From Streptomyces sp. NBC_01381 (GTDB taxonomy: Bacteria; Actinomycetota; Actinomycetes; Streptomycetales; Streptomycetaceae), in the NCBI RefSeq assembly GCF_026340305.1, contig NZ_JAPEPI010000002.1:3038001-3102000 (forward strand): 64,000 nt of DNA. Direction: 5' to 3'. Of this stretch, positions 8,771-16,544 are shown in pieces (positions within the stretch are counted from its first letter, which is position 1; each line of letters starts with the position of its first letter). Made by a program: the position numbers and the translations under genes. Under the pieces are notes generated by a model. It was given only the letters and a program-made list of their open reading frames with translations. It did no database searches and was not told where the DNA came from.

Positions 8771-11023
8771 CTACCGGTATCCGGTGGCGCACCCGGTGGT
8801 GTTGAGGTTGAAGTCGGACGGGGTGCTGTTGGCTCCGGGCAGGGTGCCGGTGAAGGAGACCTGGCGGGTCTGGCCGGGGGCCAGGGCGCCGTCCGAGCCG
8901 GGGCTCTGCAGGGCGACGTCGGTGCCGTTCTGAATGGCCTCGGCGCCCTCCGACTGCTTGATCTGCTGGCCGTCGGCGTAGCGGAAGCGCACGGACCAGG
9001 CGGCGAGCGGCGTCCGCCCGGTGTTCTTGATCTTCATGGTGCCGGTGAACTCGCCGCCCGCCTTCGGCTCCGCCGCGTAGCTCACCCGGCAGGAGCCGGC
9101 AGGCACTTCGCCGCGGGGGAAGAAGACCGTGCCGGGCAGCTCGGTGCGCTTGATGTCGGTGTTGGCCGCGATGAGGTCGCCCAGGTTGTGGCGGAAGTCG
9201 ATGCCGTACTTCTTGGAGATCGCCTCCAGGGTGCCGGCCTGATTGCCGTAGAAGAACCGGTCGCCGTCGCGCAGCCGCCGGAACTCCCGCGCCCACATGG
9301 ACCGCTGCAGCTCGCCGAACTCCGAGCCCTTCAGGTGCGGTTCCGACTGCATGCCCACGTAGGCGTCCACCCGGTCGACCGAGCCGTAGATCGCCTTGAG
9401 CCGGGCGGCGAGCGTGGTCCGCTTGGTGTAGCTGACGGTGGAGTGGTCGCGCGGGTCGTTGCGGTGGCCGACCTTGCTGCCGAAGAGGTTGGTGATATTG
9501 GTGAAGTCGGTGCTGTCCGGGTCGTTGATCTCGTTGCCGGGGGTGAGTTCCGGGTCCTTCGGGAAGGCGTCGGTGGCCTCGCCGGTGATGTCGGTGAACG
9601 ACCGGGCGGGCGGGAGGCCGTAGGCCCGGCGCATGGAGTTGTACGACGGCATGCCGTGGTCGCGGCTGCGGGCCAGGTCGGTCGCGCCCAGGTCGAAGAC
9701 GCACTTCGGGTCGGCGCTCTGCGGCCCGCACAGCACGCTGCGCAGCAGGTGGTCGATCGTCTCGTCGTTGCGGTACTGCGCCCGCTCCCCGATGGTCTGC
9801 AGCGTCGGGCCAAGACCCAGGCCCTTGACCAGCGATGGGTTGTCGCGGGTGTGCACCATGTCGACCTCGACGACCACCTTGCCGTCGTTGGTGAGGAAGG
9901 CGGGTAGGCCCGCGGCCCGGAACGCGTCCAGCTGGGCCGGCGTGTAGCGGTCGGCGGGCTGGGTGACGGAGAAGCCGCCGTGGATCATGCTGTGCGCCCG
10001 GTAGCCGGTGGCGGCGAACTCGTTGGACAGCGTGGTGTTCACCTTCGGGTCGTAGTCCCGGTAGCGCGGCAGATTGATCCCCATGGCGGGCAGGAACTCG
10101 CGGTAGGTGATGTACTGGATCTCGCTGATCACCACCCGCCGGGCGATCTGGAACCGCTCCTCTTCACTGAGCGACGCGGGCAGCGCGTCCACGATCCTGT
10201 TGTGCTCCCTGGCGAACAGCGTCTGGACCGCGGTCACCGCGATGTTGTTGTTCACCCGCACATCCCCGGCGACCGCCGCGCTGGCCGGATCGGCGTGCAG
10301 CCGGCCGTCGATGTCCGTGGCAGGAGCGTTCGAGGCGTCGCCTCGCGCGTCCCGGCGGGGCAGGTAGCCGTCAGGCAGCAGCAGCTTCGCCCCGTTGTTG
10401 GCCACATTGCCGTCCGCCGGACCCTGCCGGAGCCAGTCAAGGCGGGTGTTCTTGGTGCCGTAGACGCCGGAGGCGTCGAGGTAGGAGCTCTGCATGTTGA
10501 CCTGCTGGCGCGCGTTGGTCACGCCGGTGCCCTCGGCCGGCCTGGATCGTACGAACGGCAGATAGTGCTTGCCGGATATCAGCTCCAGCGGATCGCTTCC
10601 GTCGCCCTTCATGTCCTCCCGCTCGCCCTGCGGGTCACTGGCCTGCTCGCCCAGCCGCAGCGCGAAGGTGTGGTCGAGGAACTGCGCCCAGGCCCAGCCC
10701 CACTGGCTGACCTGGCGCTCGGAAAAGATGTTCACCGCGGGTACGTCGTTGGCTCCCAGGACCTCCTCGTCGCCGAAGATCCGGTTGCTGGCGTAGCGAG
10801 GGTCGGGCCCGGCGACGGGGGCGCTGTGCCCGTCGGCGTAATTCGGGGCAGTCAAGCGCGCATACGGGCTGTCGGCCCGGCCCCAGTCCGGGTGCGCCCG
10901 ATTGTTGCCACTGCCGTCCAGCGACTGGATCTGCGGGCGTACGCCGTGCTTGGCGTCCGCCGCGCCGGGTGGCACGGTCAGCGCTGCCACCAGCCCGGCC
11001 ACCACCCACCACGCGCGTCTCAT
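8771..11023 (-). CDS. Secreted animal-type haem peroxidase with C-terminal CBM2-like domain
   Basis: A 750-residue protein. The ATG at 11023 was chosen for its GGAGGGG ribosome site and because it begins a signal peptide (MRRAWWVVAGLVAALTVPPGAADA). The mature part has animal haem peroxidase landmarks: distal Asp117-His118 in AQFLDHTFALR, EHNRIVDAL (about 273), a proximal-His segment GYRAHSMI (about 343), and RDHGMPSYNSMRRAYG (about 450). Residues about 645-750 (from SCRVSYAAE to FNLNTTGCA, with spaced Trp and paired Cys) resemble a family-2 carbohydrate-binding module. It should oxidise phenolic substrates outside the cell with H2O2; its substrate is unknown. A perfect Bbr-type operator lies 58-86 bases upstream of the start, so it appears to belong to the antibiotic regulon. 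Possible roles are oxidative maturation of the phenolic peptide or cell-envelope defence, both inferred. Confidence 0.85.
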   Translation of the reverse strand: MRRAWWVVAGLVAALTVPPGAADAKHGVRPQIQSLDGSGNNRAHPDWGRADSPYARLTAPNYADGHSAPVAGPDPRYASNRIFGDEEVLGANDVPAVNIFSERQVSQWGWAWAQFLDHTFALRLGEQASDPQGEREDMKGDGSDPLELISGKHYLPFVRSRPAEGTGVTNARQQVNMQSSYLDASGVYGTKNTRLDWLRQGPADGNVANNGAKLLLPDGYLPRRDARGDASNAPATDIDGRLHADPASAAVAGDVRVNNNIAVTAVQTLFAREHNRIVDALPASLSEEERFQIARRVVISEIQYITYREFLPAMGINLPRYRDYDPKVNTTLSNEFAATGYRAHSMIHGGFSVTQPADRYTPAQLDAFRAAGLPAFLTNDGKVVVEVDMVHTRDNPSLVKGLGLGPTLQTIGERAQYRNDETIDHLLRSVLCGPQSADPKCVFDLGATDLARSRDHGMPSYNSMRRAYGLPPARSFTDITGEATDAFPKDPELTPGNEINDPDSTDFTNITNLFGSKVGHRNDPRDHSTVSYTKRTTLAARLKAIYGSVDRVDAYVGMQSEPHLKGSEFGELQRSMWAREFRRLRDGDRFFYGNQAGTLEAISKKYGIDFRHNLGDLIAANTDIKRTELPGTVFFPRGEVPAGSCRVSYAAEPKAGGEFTGTMKIKNTGRTPLAAWSVRFRYADGQQIKQSEGAEAIQNGTDVALQSPGSDGALAPGQTRQVSFTGTLPGANSTPSDFNLNTTGCATGYR

Positions 11024-11080
11024 CTGTCGTCCCCTCCGTAAATGGCGGTCGAATGCCTCGCCAAGAATGCCCGGAGCGCT

Positions 11081-11109
11081 GTCCAAGTGACAGAACCGAC
11101 TGTTTGGAC
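11081..11109. promoter_or_regulatory. StrR/Bbr-type operator upstream of the peroxidase
   Basis: GTCCAA, 17 bases, then TTGGAC: an exact match to the inverted-repeat pattern GTCCAR-N17-TTGGAC described for the balhimycin regulator Bbr. It sits in the 106-bp gap between the peroxidase start (11023) and the stop of the zinc-ribbon gene (11130). Confidence 0.8.
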
Positions 11110-11129
11110 GGGGGCATGGCGGGCCCGCG

Positions 11130-11390
11130 TCAACGGGCGTCGGGGATAAGCAGGTTGATGACCGTGAGGTGTTCGCCGCAGCTGGGGCACTCGTGGAAGG
11201 CGCCCAGGCCGGCGCCGGGCTCGGCCGCGTACTGGACCTCCGCCGGCTCCGGTGCCTCGGCGGCCCGCAGCTGCTGCGCCCGCCACCACCGGGCCCGGCA
11301 ACCAGGGGCGCAGAACCTGCGGGTGGGGTTCCGGCTGGTCCAGGCGAACTCTGCGTCGCATTCGGCGCAGCGCCGGGTAGCGGTGGCCAT
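11130..11390 (-). CDS. Small zinc-ribbon protein
   Basis: An 86-residue protein from an ATG preceded by AGGAGG. It has CAECDAEF, then FCAPGCRARWW, and a second CPSCGEHLTVINL pair near the C-terminus. The Cys pairs fit one zinc-binding knuckle made of CxxC plus CxxxC and a further CxxC. Such short actinomycete proteins are of unknown role; a DNA- or protein-contact role is possible. It is transcribed towards the peroxidase and divergently from the LmbU-family gene. Confidence 0.7.
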   Translation of the reverse strand: MATATRRCAECDAEFAWTSRNPTRRFCAPGCRARWWRAQQLRAAEAPEPAEVQYAAEPGAGLGAFHECPSCGEHLTVINLLIPDAR

Positions 11391-11577
11391 GAAGCCTCCT
11401 GTATCTGCTCGCGGGGCTGAGGGCTGTGCGACCAGTAGACAGGGGAATGGGTAACTCCGGTGTAACACAGGGCCACATGGCAGGAAGGGGTGCTCCGCCG
11501 CTCGTTCGTCCGGTCCTTGTTACCTCGCCGAGACCACCCGAGGTGGAGGATGAGCAAGTGATCAAGGGGGCGATGAG

Positions 11578-12237
11578 TTGCGCACATCTGCAGGGCGAGC
11601 GGCGCGCGGGAGCGAGCAGGCGGCACAGTCGCCGGTCGAGGGCCGGGCGCGGCTCACACCGGACGCCCGGATGGCGCCCCGGCGCACCGCGCTGACGCTG
11701 TCCCCCGGTCTTCCGCTGGCGCAGTGGCGCCATATCGGCCGGCAGATATTCGTGGTATCGGATTCGTCGGCATGGTGGCTGGGCGACTGGCTGATCTACG
11801 GCAGGAAAGAGTATCCCGACCGCTACCGCAAGGCGGTGGCCGACACCGGCCTCGACTACCAGACCCTGCGCAACTATGCCTGGGTCGCCGGTAAGTACGA
11901 GCCTGCCCGGCGGCATGCGCAGCTCAGTTTCCAGCACCATGCCGAGGTGGCCGGATGTCCTGCGGAGGAGCGGGAGGTCTGGCTGACCCGGGCCGAGCAG
12001 GGCGGCTGGTCGCGGAATGAGTTGCGCCGCCGGACCCGGACTCGGCGTGATTCCGGCGGAGGGTCACTTGCCCCGCAGGTGCAGCTCGATCTGCCGTCCG
12101 ATCACCGGGTCCGCTGGGAAAGGGCTGCCGCGGCGGCAGGGCTCGACCTGCTGGAGTGGATTGTCCGCATGCTGGACGAGGCGGCCGACGATCCCGGGGA
12201 ATCTGCGGCCCTGCTCGATGCCTCTCTCGAAATCTGA
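11578..12237 (+). CDS. LmbU-family regulator
   Basis: This protein resembles the LmbU/NovE family of cluster-situated regulators found with lincomycin, aminocoumarin and other antibiotic genes. Visible family features are the block WWLGDWLIYGRKEYPDRYRKA and the following DYQTLRNYAWVAGKYEPARRH, then a charged arginine-rich linker and a C-terminal helix region (about 170-219). The TTG at 11578 is used because AAGGGGG lies at a good distance; an in-frame ATG at 11671 would give 188 residues and still keep the conserved core. It lies directly upstream of the StrR-like gene, separated by about 500 bp that contain a perfect palindrome. It is predicted to be a DNA-binding activator of the cluster. 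Confidence 0.75.
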   Translation: MRTSAGRAARGSEQAAQSPVEGRARLTPDARMAPRRTALTLSPGLPLAQWRHIGRQIFVVSDSSAWWLGDWLIYGRKEYPDRYRKAVADTGLDYQTLRNYAWVAGKYEPARRHAQLSFQHHAEVAGCPAEEREVWLTRAEQGGWSRNELRRRTRTRRDSGGGSLAPQVQLDLPSDHRVRWERAAAAAGLDLLEWIVRMLDEAADDPGESAALLDASLEI

Positions 12238-12266
12238 AACTCCGTTTTCACCGTAGGGCGTTCGCC

Positions 12267-12292
12267 CCGTTGTCTCGCCGGCGAGACAACGG
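12267..12292. promoter_or_regulatory. 26-bp perfect palindrome, candidate LmbU-type operator
   Basis: The half-site CCGTTGTCTCGCC is followed directly by its exact reverse complement with no spacer. The centre CTCGCCGGCGAG contains CGCCGGCG, which I recall as the core bound by LmbU of the lincomycin cluster. It lies 30 bases after the LmbU-family stop and upstream of the StrR-like gene. One half (GGCGAGACAACGG) recurs exactly at 22508-22520 between mbtH and the ABC gene. It lacks a loop and a T-tract, so it is a poor terminator. Confidence 0.5.
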
Positions 12293-12606
12293 AATCGCGC
12301 ATTCTCTCCCCTGTTTCGTGCCAATTGCCCGATGGCTGTGCAGATACGGGTTGTCGGCCGTGCGGATTCCGTCGGCGGTCGGCGGAAGCCGGCCGCGCAC
12401 ACCCGTCGGACCTGCGTCTATTCCCTTGCGTACGGAGCCGGGGCCAACGTTCTCGGCCCCGCCTGAGGCATCTGGCCGACCCCCTCTGAAGGGGCGTACG
12501 GTGTCCGGATTCCTGGCGTCAGAGCCGATGGACGGTGTTAGAGTCCCAAGCGGCTAACAGGGTCGTTATTCGGCCCGTGCGGTGGCATTGCGGGGGGAGA
12601 AATCCA

Positions 12607-12702
12607 ATGCGCTCAGCCGTGGGGAAGATCCACAGTGGAAGCGACGCCGGTATCACCTGGTCCACACTCCTTTGGGGTACGCCTAACGCCATGCACCGCT
12701 GA
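12607..12702 (+). CDS. Possible 31-residue leader peptide
   Basis: An ATG with GGGGGGAG upstream opens a 31-codon frame ending LLWGTPNAMHR and a TGA. The stop is 42 bases before the start of the StrR-like gene and in the same frame. It could be a leader that couples or gates translation of the regulator. Protein-level evidence is only the good ribosome site and plausible codon use. The rest of 12238-12744 holds the palindrome and a possible weak promoter (TAGAGT at 12539-12544). Confidence 0.35.
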   Translation: MRSAVGKIHSGSDAGITWSTLLWGTPNAMHR

Positions 12703-12744
12703 GTGCGAGCTGGTTCGCAGGAGTTACCTCGAGAGGAGCTTGTG

Positions 12745-13752
12745 ATGCAGTCTGGCCAGCCTCAGTTCGAACAAGAGATGGTAGTCGAAGCCGAGATCAG
12801 CTCATTGTCCGTCGCCGCATCGCCGCGTAGTGCGGGTGCTGATCAGGACCATATACAGGCCTTGATGGAAGTGCGGGTTCCGCTTCCTCCGGTGCTGGTG
12901 CACCGGCCGACCATGCGGGTGATCGACGGGGTGCACCGTTTACGGGCGGCGCAGCTTCGCGGTGATGAAAAGATCCCCGTAACGTACTTCGACGGAAGCG
13001 AATCCGACGCCTTCGTGCTCGCGGTGGAGTCGAACGTCGCGCATGGCCTGCCGCTGTCGATGGCGGACCGGAAGCAGGCGGCGGGCCGGATCATCAAGAC
13101 GCACCCGCATTGGTCGGACCGGATGATCGCCACGACCGCGGGTCTGTCGCCCGGCGTCGTGTCCGAGATCCGCCGGCGGGCGGCCGGGGGCAACCTCATC
13201 GAGGGCAGCAGAATCGGCCAGGACGGGCGGGTCCGGCCGGTCAACATCGCTGCCGGGCGCGCGCTGGCCGGCAAGCTCATCCAGGAGAATCCCGGGCTGT
13301 CGTTGCGGCAGATCGCGCGTGAGGCCCGGATATCGCCGGAGACCGCCAGGGACGTCAGAAACCGGCTGCACCGCGGCGAGGACCCGCTGCCGAAGCCGCG
13401 CGTGCGGGCGCGTCCACGGCCCGAGGCCGTGGTCCCGGCAACGCCCGCCGAGCGGGCGAGGACCGAGCCGCCCGCGGTGACGAGTGATGGCGAGGCGATC
13501 AGAAGGTCGCGGATCGCGGAGCGGGTGGCGGCCGTGGACCGGCTGAAATCCGACCCCGCCCTGCGGTTCAGCGAAACTGGACGTACGTTGCTGCGGCTAT
13601 TCAATCTCCTCACCCTCGCCGGTGCGGAGTGGCAGGCGATTATCGACAGCGTGCCCCCGCACTGCAAGGGGACGGTGACCAGCCTCGCCCGCGAGTGCGC
13701 GGGCGTCTGGGAGGAGATCGCCGCGCGCATGGATTATGAGGTTACGGCGTAG
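12745..13752 (+). CDS. StrR/Bbr-family pathway-specific activator
   Basis: A 335-residue ParB-like regulator started at the ATG behind GAGAGGAG. The N-terminal part (about 10-100) has the ParB-like fold signature: VPLPPVLVHRPTMRVIDGVHRLRAAQLRG, then IPVTYFDG. A central region (about 100-210) carries two helix-turn-helix-like segments (WSDRMIATTAGLSPGVVSEIRRR and LSLRQIAREARISPETARDVRNR). The C-terminal part is typical of StrR, Bbr and Tei15* proteins, which activate aminoglycoside and glycopeptide clusters. Four sites matching the Bbr operator occur in this window, and this protein is the obvious candidate to bind them. Codon 66 (12940-12942) is TTA, the rare codon read by bldA tRNA, which would tie activation to development. 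Confidence 0.85.
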   Translation: MQSGQPQFEQEMVVEAEISSLSVAASPRSAGADQDHIQALMEVRVPLPPVLVHRPTMRVIDGVHRLRAAQLRGDEKIPVTYFDGSESDAFVLAVESNVAHGLPLSMADRKQAAGRIIKTHPHWSDRMIATTAGLSPGVVSEIRRRAAGGNLIEGSRIGQDGRVRPVNIAAGRALAGKLIQENPGLSLRQIAREARISPETARDVRNRLHRGEDPLPKPRVRARPRPEAVVPATPAERARTEPPAVTSDGEAIRRSRIAERVAAVDRLKSDPALRFSETGRTLLRLFNLLTLAGAEWQAIIDSVPPHCKGTVTSLARECAGVWEEIAARMDYEVTA

Positions 13753-13783
13753 GAATAGTTGATCGCGGCTGTCCGACCGGGCC

Positions 13784-13812
13784 GTCCAAGTGGCAAATTC
13801 AGCTGGTTGGAC
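13784..13812. promoter_or_regulatory. StrR/Bbr-type operator 1 upstream of Dpg operon
   Basis: GTCCAA, 17 bases, then TTGGAC, an exact pattern match 32 bases after the regulator stop and 168 bases before the aminotransferase start. It is the first of a tandem pair whose centres are 80 bp apart. Confidence 0.8.
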
Positions 13813-13863
13813 GGGCTCGGTCCAGTCGCGATTTCATGTTCCCGCCGCATCATAATTCCCCTT

Positions 13864-13892
13864 GTCCAGGAGTTCACCGCGTCCGGTTGGAC
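13864..13892. promoter_or_regulatory. StrR/Bbr-type operator 2 upstream of Dpg operon
   Basis: GTCCAG, 17 bases, then TTGGAC, which fits the R (A or G) position of the pattern. It lies 88 bases before the aminotransferase start. A possible -10 element (CATAAT, 13851-13856) lies just upstream, so binding here might act on a promoter further downstream or repress that one. Confidence 0.75.
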
Positions 13893-13979
13893 GTCGTTGT
13901 CGAATCCTGGTGCACGTGTGATGCTGAAGCCGGAAATTCACCTTCATTGAATTGCCAGGCGGCCTTTTTGGGGGAGCCC

Positions 13980-15314
13980 ATGATAACGCGGCAGCTTGCG
14001 CCGGCGGATTTACTCAGGCAGGACCTGCACGACTCCCTCGCCGACCCGGTGCTGGACACGATGAACTTCCTCAACGAGATCACCTTCCGCTATCCGGATG
14101 CGATCTCCTTTGCCCCCGGCCGCCCGTACGACGGCTTCTTCGACACCGAGCAGGTCTTCACCTACATCCGCGGCTACCTCGACCACCTTGCCGCGCAGGG
14201 GAGTTCGCCGCAGGAGATCAGGACCGCCCTCTATCAGTACGGCCCGACCGCGGGCACCATCCGCGAGATCATCGCCGATTCGCTGCGGGCCGACGAGGAC
14301 ATCGACGTCCCGGCCGAGTCGCTGGTGGTCACCGTCGGCGCACAGGAGGCGATGCTCCTGGTGCTGCGGGCGCTGATGGCCGGCCCCGACGACGTGCTGC
14401 TGGTCTCCAGCCCCTGTTACGTGGGGATCACCGGCGCGGCCCGGCTGCTGGACATCGCCGTCTGCCCGGTCGAGGAACGCGAGGACGGGCTGCACCCCGA
14501 CGACGTCGAGGCGGCGATCGAGGAGCAGTTGGCCCGCGGCCGCCGCCCGCGCGCCCTCTACGTGCTGCCCGACCACGCCAACCCGGCGGGCACCACCATG
14601 AGCGAGCCGGCCCGCCGGGCTCTCCTTCGCCTGGCCGGGCGGCACGGCCTCCTGATCGTGGAGGACAGCCCGTATCGGATGGTGAGCCCCGGCCCGCGGC
14701 TGCCGACGCTGAAGTCCCTCGACATCGGCCGCTCGGTGGTGCACCTGGGTTCCTTCTCCAAGACGGTCTTCCCCGGGGCTCGCGTCGGCTTCGCCGTCGC
14801 CGACCAGCGGGTCGACGACGGCGCCGGCGGTACGGTCTTGCTCGCAGCCGAACTCGCCAAGATCAAGAGCATGGTGACGGTGAACACCCCGTCGCTCAGC
14901 CAGGCCGCCGTGGCCGGCGCGCTGCTCGCCGCCGACGGCCGGCTCTCGGAGCTGAACGCCAAAGCTGCCGACTACTACGGCGACGCCATGGGAGCCATGC
15001 TCCGGCATCTCGGCGAGGCCCTGCCCGCCGACCGCCGTGCGGCGCTCGGAGTGCGGTGGAACGAACCGGCCGGCGGGTTCTTCCTCAGCATGCGGGTCCC
15101 CTTCGCGGCGGACGAGGCCGCTCTGACCCGCTCCGCGCGCGAATTCGGAGTCATCTGGACGCCGATGCGGAACTTTCATCCTCACGGCGGCGGCCGGCAC
15201 GGCATCCGCCTGTCCATCAGCTATCTGACGCCCGCGGAAATGAAAGAAGGCACCGCGCGGCTCGCCCGCTTCATAGCGGCGGAGAACTCCGGAAGGGAAG
15301 GGGGAGGTACGTGA
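13980..15314 (+). CDS. hpgT: PLP-dependent phenylglycine aminotransferase (HpgT/PglE-like)
   Basis: A 444-residue fold-type I aminotransferase from an ATG with GGGGGAG upstream. Visible motifs are the substrate-side segment FAPGRPYDGFF (about 42-52), an LPDHANPAG cofactor-site motif (about 197-205) and the PLP lysine in GSFSKTVFPGARVGF (about Lys261). Length and sequence style match HpgT of glycopeptide clusters, which transaminates 3,5-dihydroxyphenylglyoxylate to Dpg and 4-hydroxyphenylglyoxylate to Hpg. It is the first gene of the Dpg operon, about 55 bases ahead of dpgA, under two Bbr-type operators. Placement with dpgABCD strongly supports the role; whether it also makes Hpg here is unknown. 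Confidence 0.85.
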   Translation: MITRQLAPADLLRQDLHDSLADPVLDTMNFLNEITFRYPDAISFAPGRPYDGFFDTEQVFTYIRGYLDHLAAQGSSPQEIRTALYQYGPTAGTIREIIADSLRADEDIDVPAESLVVTVGAQEAMLLVLRALMAGPDDVLLVSSPCYVGITGAARLLDIAVCPVEEREDGLHPDDVEAAIEEQLARGRRPRALYVLPDHANPAGTTMSEPARRALLRLAGRHGLLIVEDSPYRMVSPGPRLPTLKSLDIGRSVVHLGSFSKTVFPGARVGFAVADQRVDDGAGGTVLLAAELAKIKSMVTVNTPSLSQAAVAGALLAADGRLSELNAKAADYYGDAMGAMLRHLGEALPADRRAALGVRWNEPAGGFFLSMRVPFAADEAALTRSAREFGVIWTPMRNFHPHGGGRHGIRLSISYLTPAEMKEGTARLARFIAAENSGREGGGT

Positions 15315-15369
15315 CCAGCTACTCAGGACTGCTGCGCAGTAAGCCGCGTAGGTGGGGGTGGACGTTCCG

Positions 15370-16530
15370 GTGACCGCCATCCTTGAAAGCCCGCATTCCC
15401 CCCGGAAATCCGCACCGGTCGTGCCTCAGCCCGGCCTGACCGCGAGGCGGGAGTTCCTGCACCCGCGGATCGTCGGCGTCGGTACGGCGGTGTCGCCCAC
15501 CTCGTACAGCCAGCAGGAGGTGCTCGACGCCTTCGCAATAACCGACCCCCGGGTCCGTTCCGTCTTCCTCAACAGCGCCATCGAGCGCCGCCACCTCACG
15601 CTCCCCGCCGTGGACGCCACCGGGGCCCGGATCGCGGAGCCGCAGGGCGACCTGCTCGCCAAGCACAAGCAACTGGCCATCGAGATGGGCGCGGACGCGC
15701 TGCGCGCCTGCCTGAAGCGGGCCGGCGCCGACCTGGCCGACCTGCGCCACCTGTGCTGCGTGACCTCCACCGGCTTCCTCACCCCCGGGCTCAGCGCGCT
15801 GCTCATCCGGGAGCTGGGCATCGACCGGCACTGCAGCCGTTCCGACATCGTCGGCATGGGCTGCAACGCCGGGCTCAACGCCCTGGGCGTCGTCACCGGC
15901 TGGGCCGCGGCCCACCCCGGCGAACTCGCCGTCGTGCTGTGCACGGAGGCCTGCTCGGCGGCGTACGCGATGGACTCGACGATGCGCACGGCCGTCGTGA
16001 ACAGCCTGTTCGGCGACGGCGCCGGCGCGGTCGCGCTGCTCGCGGGCGAACGGACCGGCGAACAGGCGGGCGCGGCAGGAGCCGAGGAGGGTCCGCGGCT
16101 GCTGAAGTTCGCCAGCTGCATCATCCCCGAGGCCATCGGGGCCATGCGCTATGACTGGGACCGGGACCTCGCCCGTTTCAGCTTCTTCCTCGACCCGCAG
16201 ATCCCGTACGTGGTCGGCGCCCACGCCGAGATCGTCGTGGACCGGCTGCTGGCCGGAACGGGCCTGCGGCGCAGCGACATCACCCACTGGCTGGTGCACT
16301 CGGGCGGCAAGAAGGTGATCGACGCGGTCGGCGTGAACCTCGGCCTGACCAGGTACGACGTGCGGCACACCACCAGCGTGCTGCGCGACTACGGAAACGT
16401 GTCCAGCGGCTCCTTCCTCTTCTCCTACGAACGGCTGCTGGACGAAGGCGTCACCAAACCAGGGGAGTACGGCGTGCTGATGACCATGGGGCCAGGCTCC
16501 ACCCTCGAGACAGCACTGGTCCAGTGGTGA
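15370..16530 (+). CDS. dpgA: DpgA, type III polyketide synthase for 3,5-dihydroxyphenylacetyl-CoA
   Basis: A 386-residue chalcone-synthase-like protein. It condenses four malonyl-CoA units to the 3,5-dihydroxyphenylacetyl skeleton in Dpg biosynthesis. The catalytic triad of the family is visible: the Cys in GMGCNAGLNALG, the His in WLVHSGGKKVID and the Asn in DYGNVSSGSFLFSYE, with the GFGPG-like loop replaced by GPGSTLETAL at the C-terminus. The GTG at 15370 is preferred for its G-rich ribosome site; an in-frame GTG at 15352 would add six residues. It is followed within 14 bases by dpgB and belongs to the aminotransferase-dpgABCD operon. Confidence 0.92.
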   Translation: MTAILESPHSPRKSAPVVPQPGLTARREFLHPRIVGVGTAVSPTSYSQQEVLDAFAITDPRVRSVFLNSAIERRHLTLPAVDATGARIAEPQGDLLAKHKQLAIEMGADALRACLKRAGADLADLRHLCCVTSTGFLTPGLSALLIRELGIDRHCSRSDIVGMGCNAGLNALGVVTGWAAAHPGELAVVLCTEACSAAYAMDSTMRTAVVNSLFGDGAGAVALLAGERTGEQAGAAGAEEGPRLLKFASCIIPEAIGAMRYDWDRDLARFSFFLDPQIPYVVGAHAEIVVDRLLAGTGLRRSDITHWLVHSGGKKVIDAVGVNLGLTRYDVRHTTSVLRDYGNVSSGSFLFSYERLLDEGVTKPGEYGVLMTMGPGSTLETALVQW

Positions 16531-16544
16531 GGCGGGAGAGCGCC

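Noticed and set aside
12481..12495. CCCCT-CTGA-AGGGG hairpin as terminator of the LmbU-like gene
   Set aside because: The 5-bp stem is weak and lies about 245 bases after the stop, so it is not convincing.
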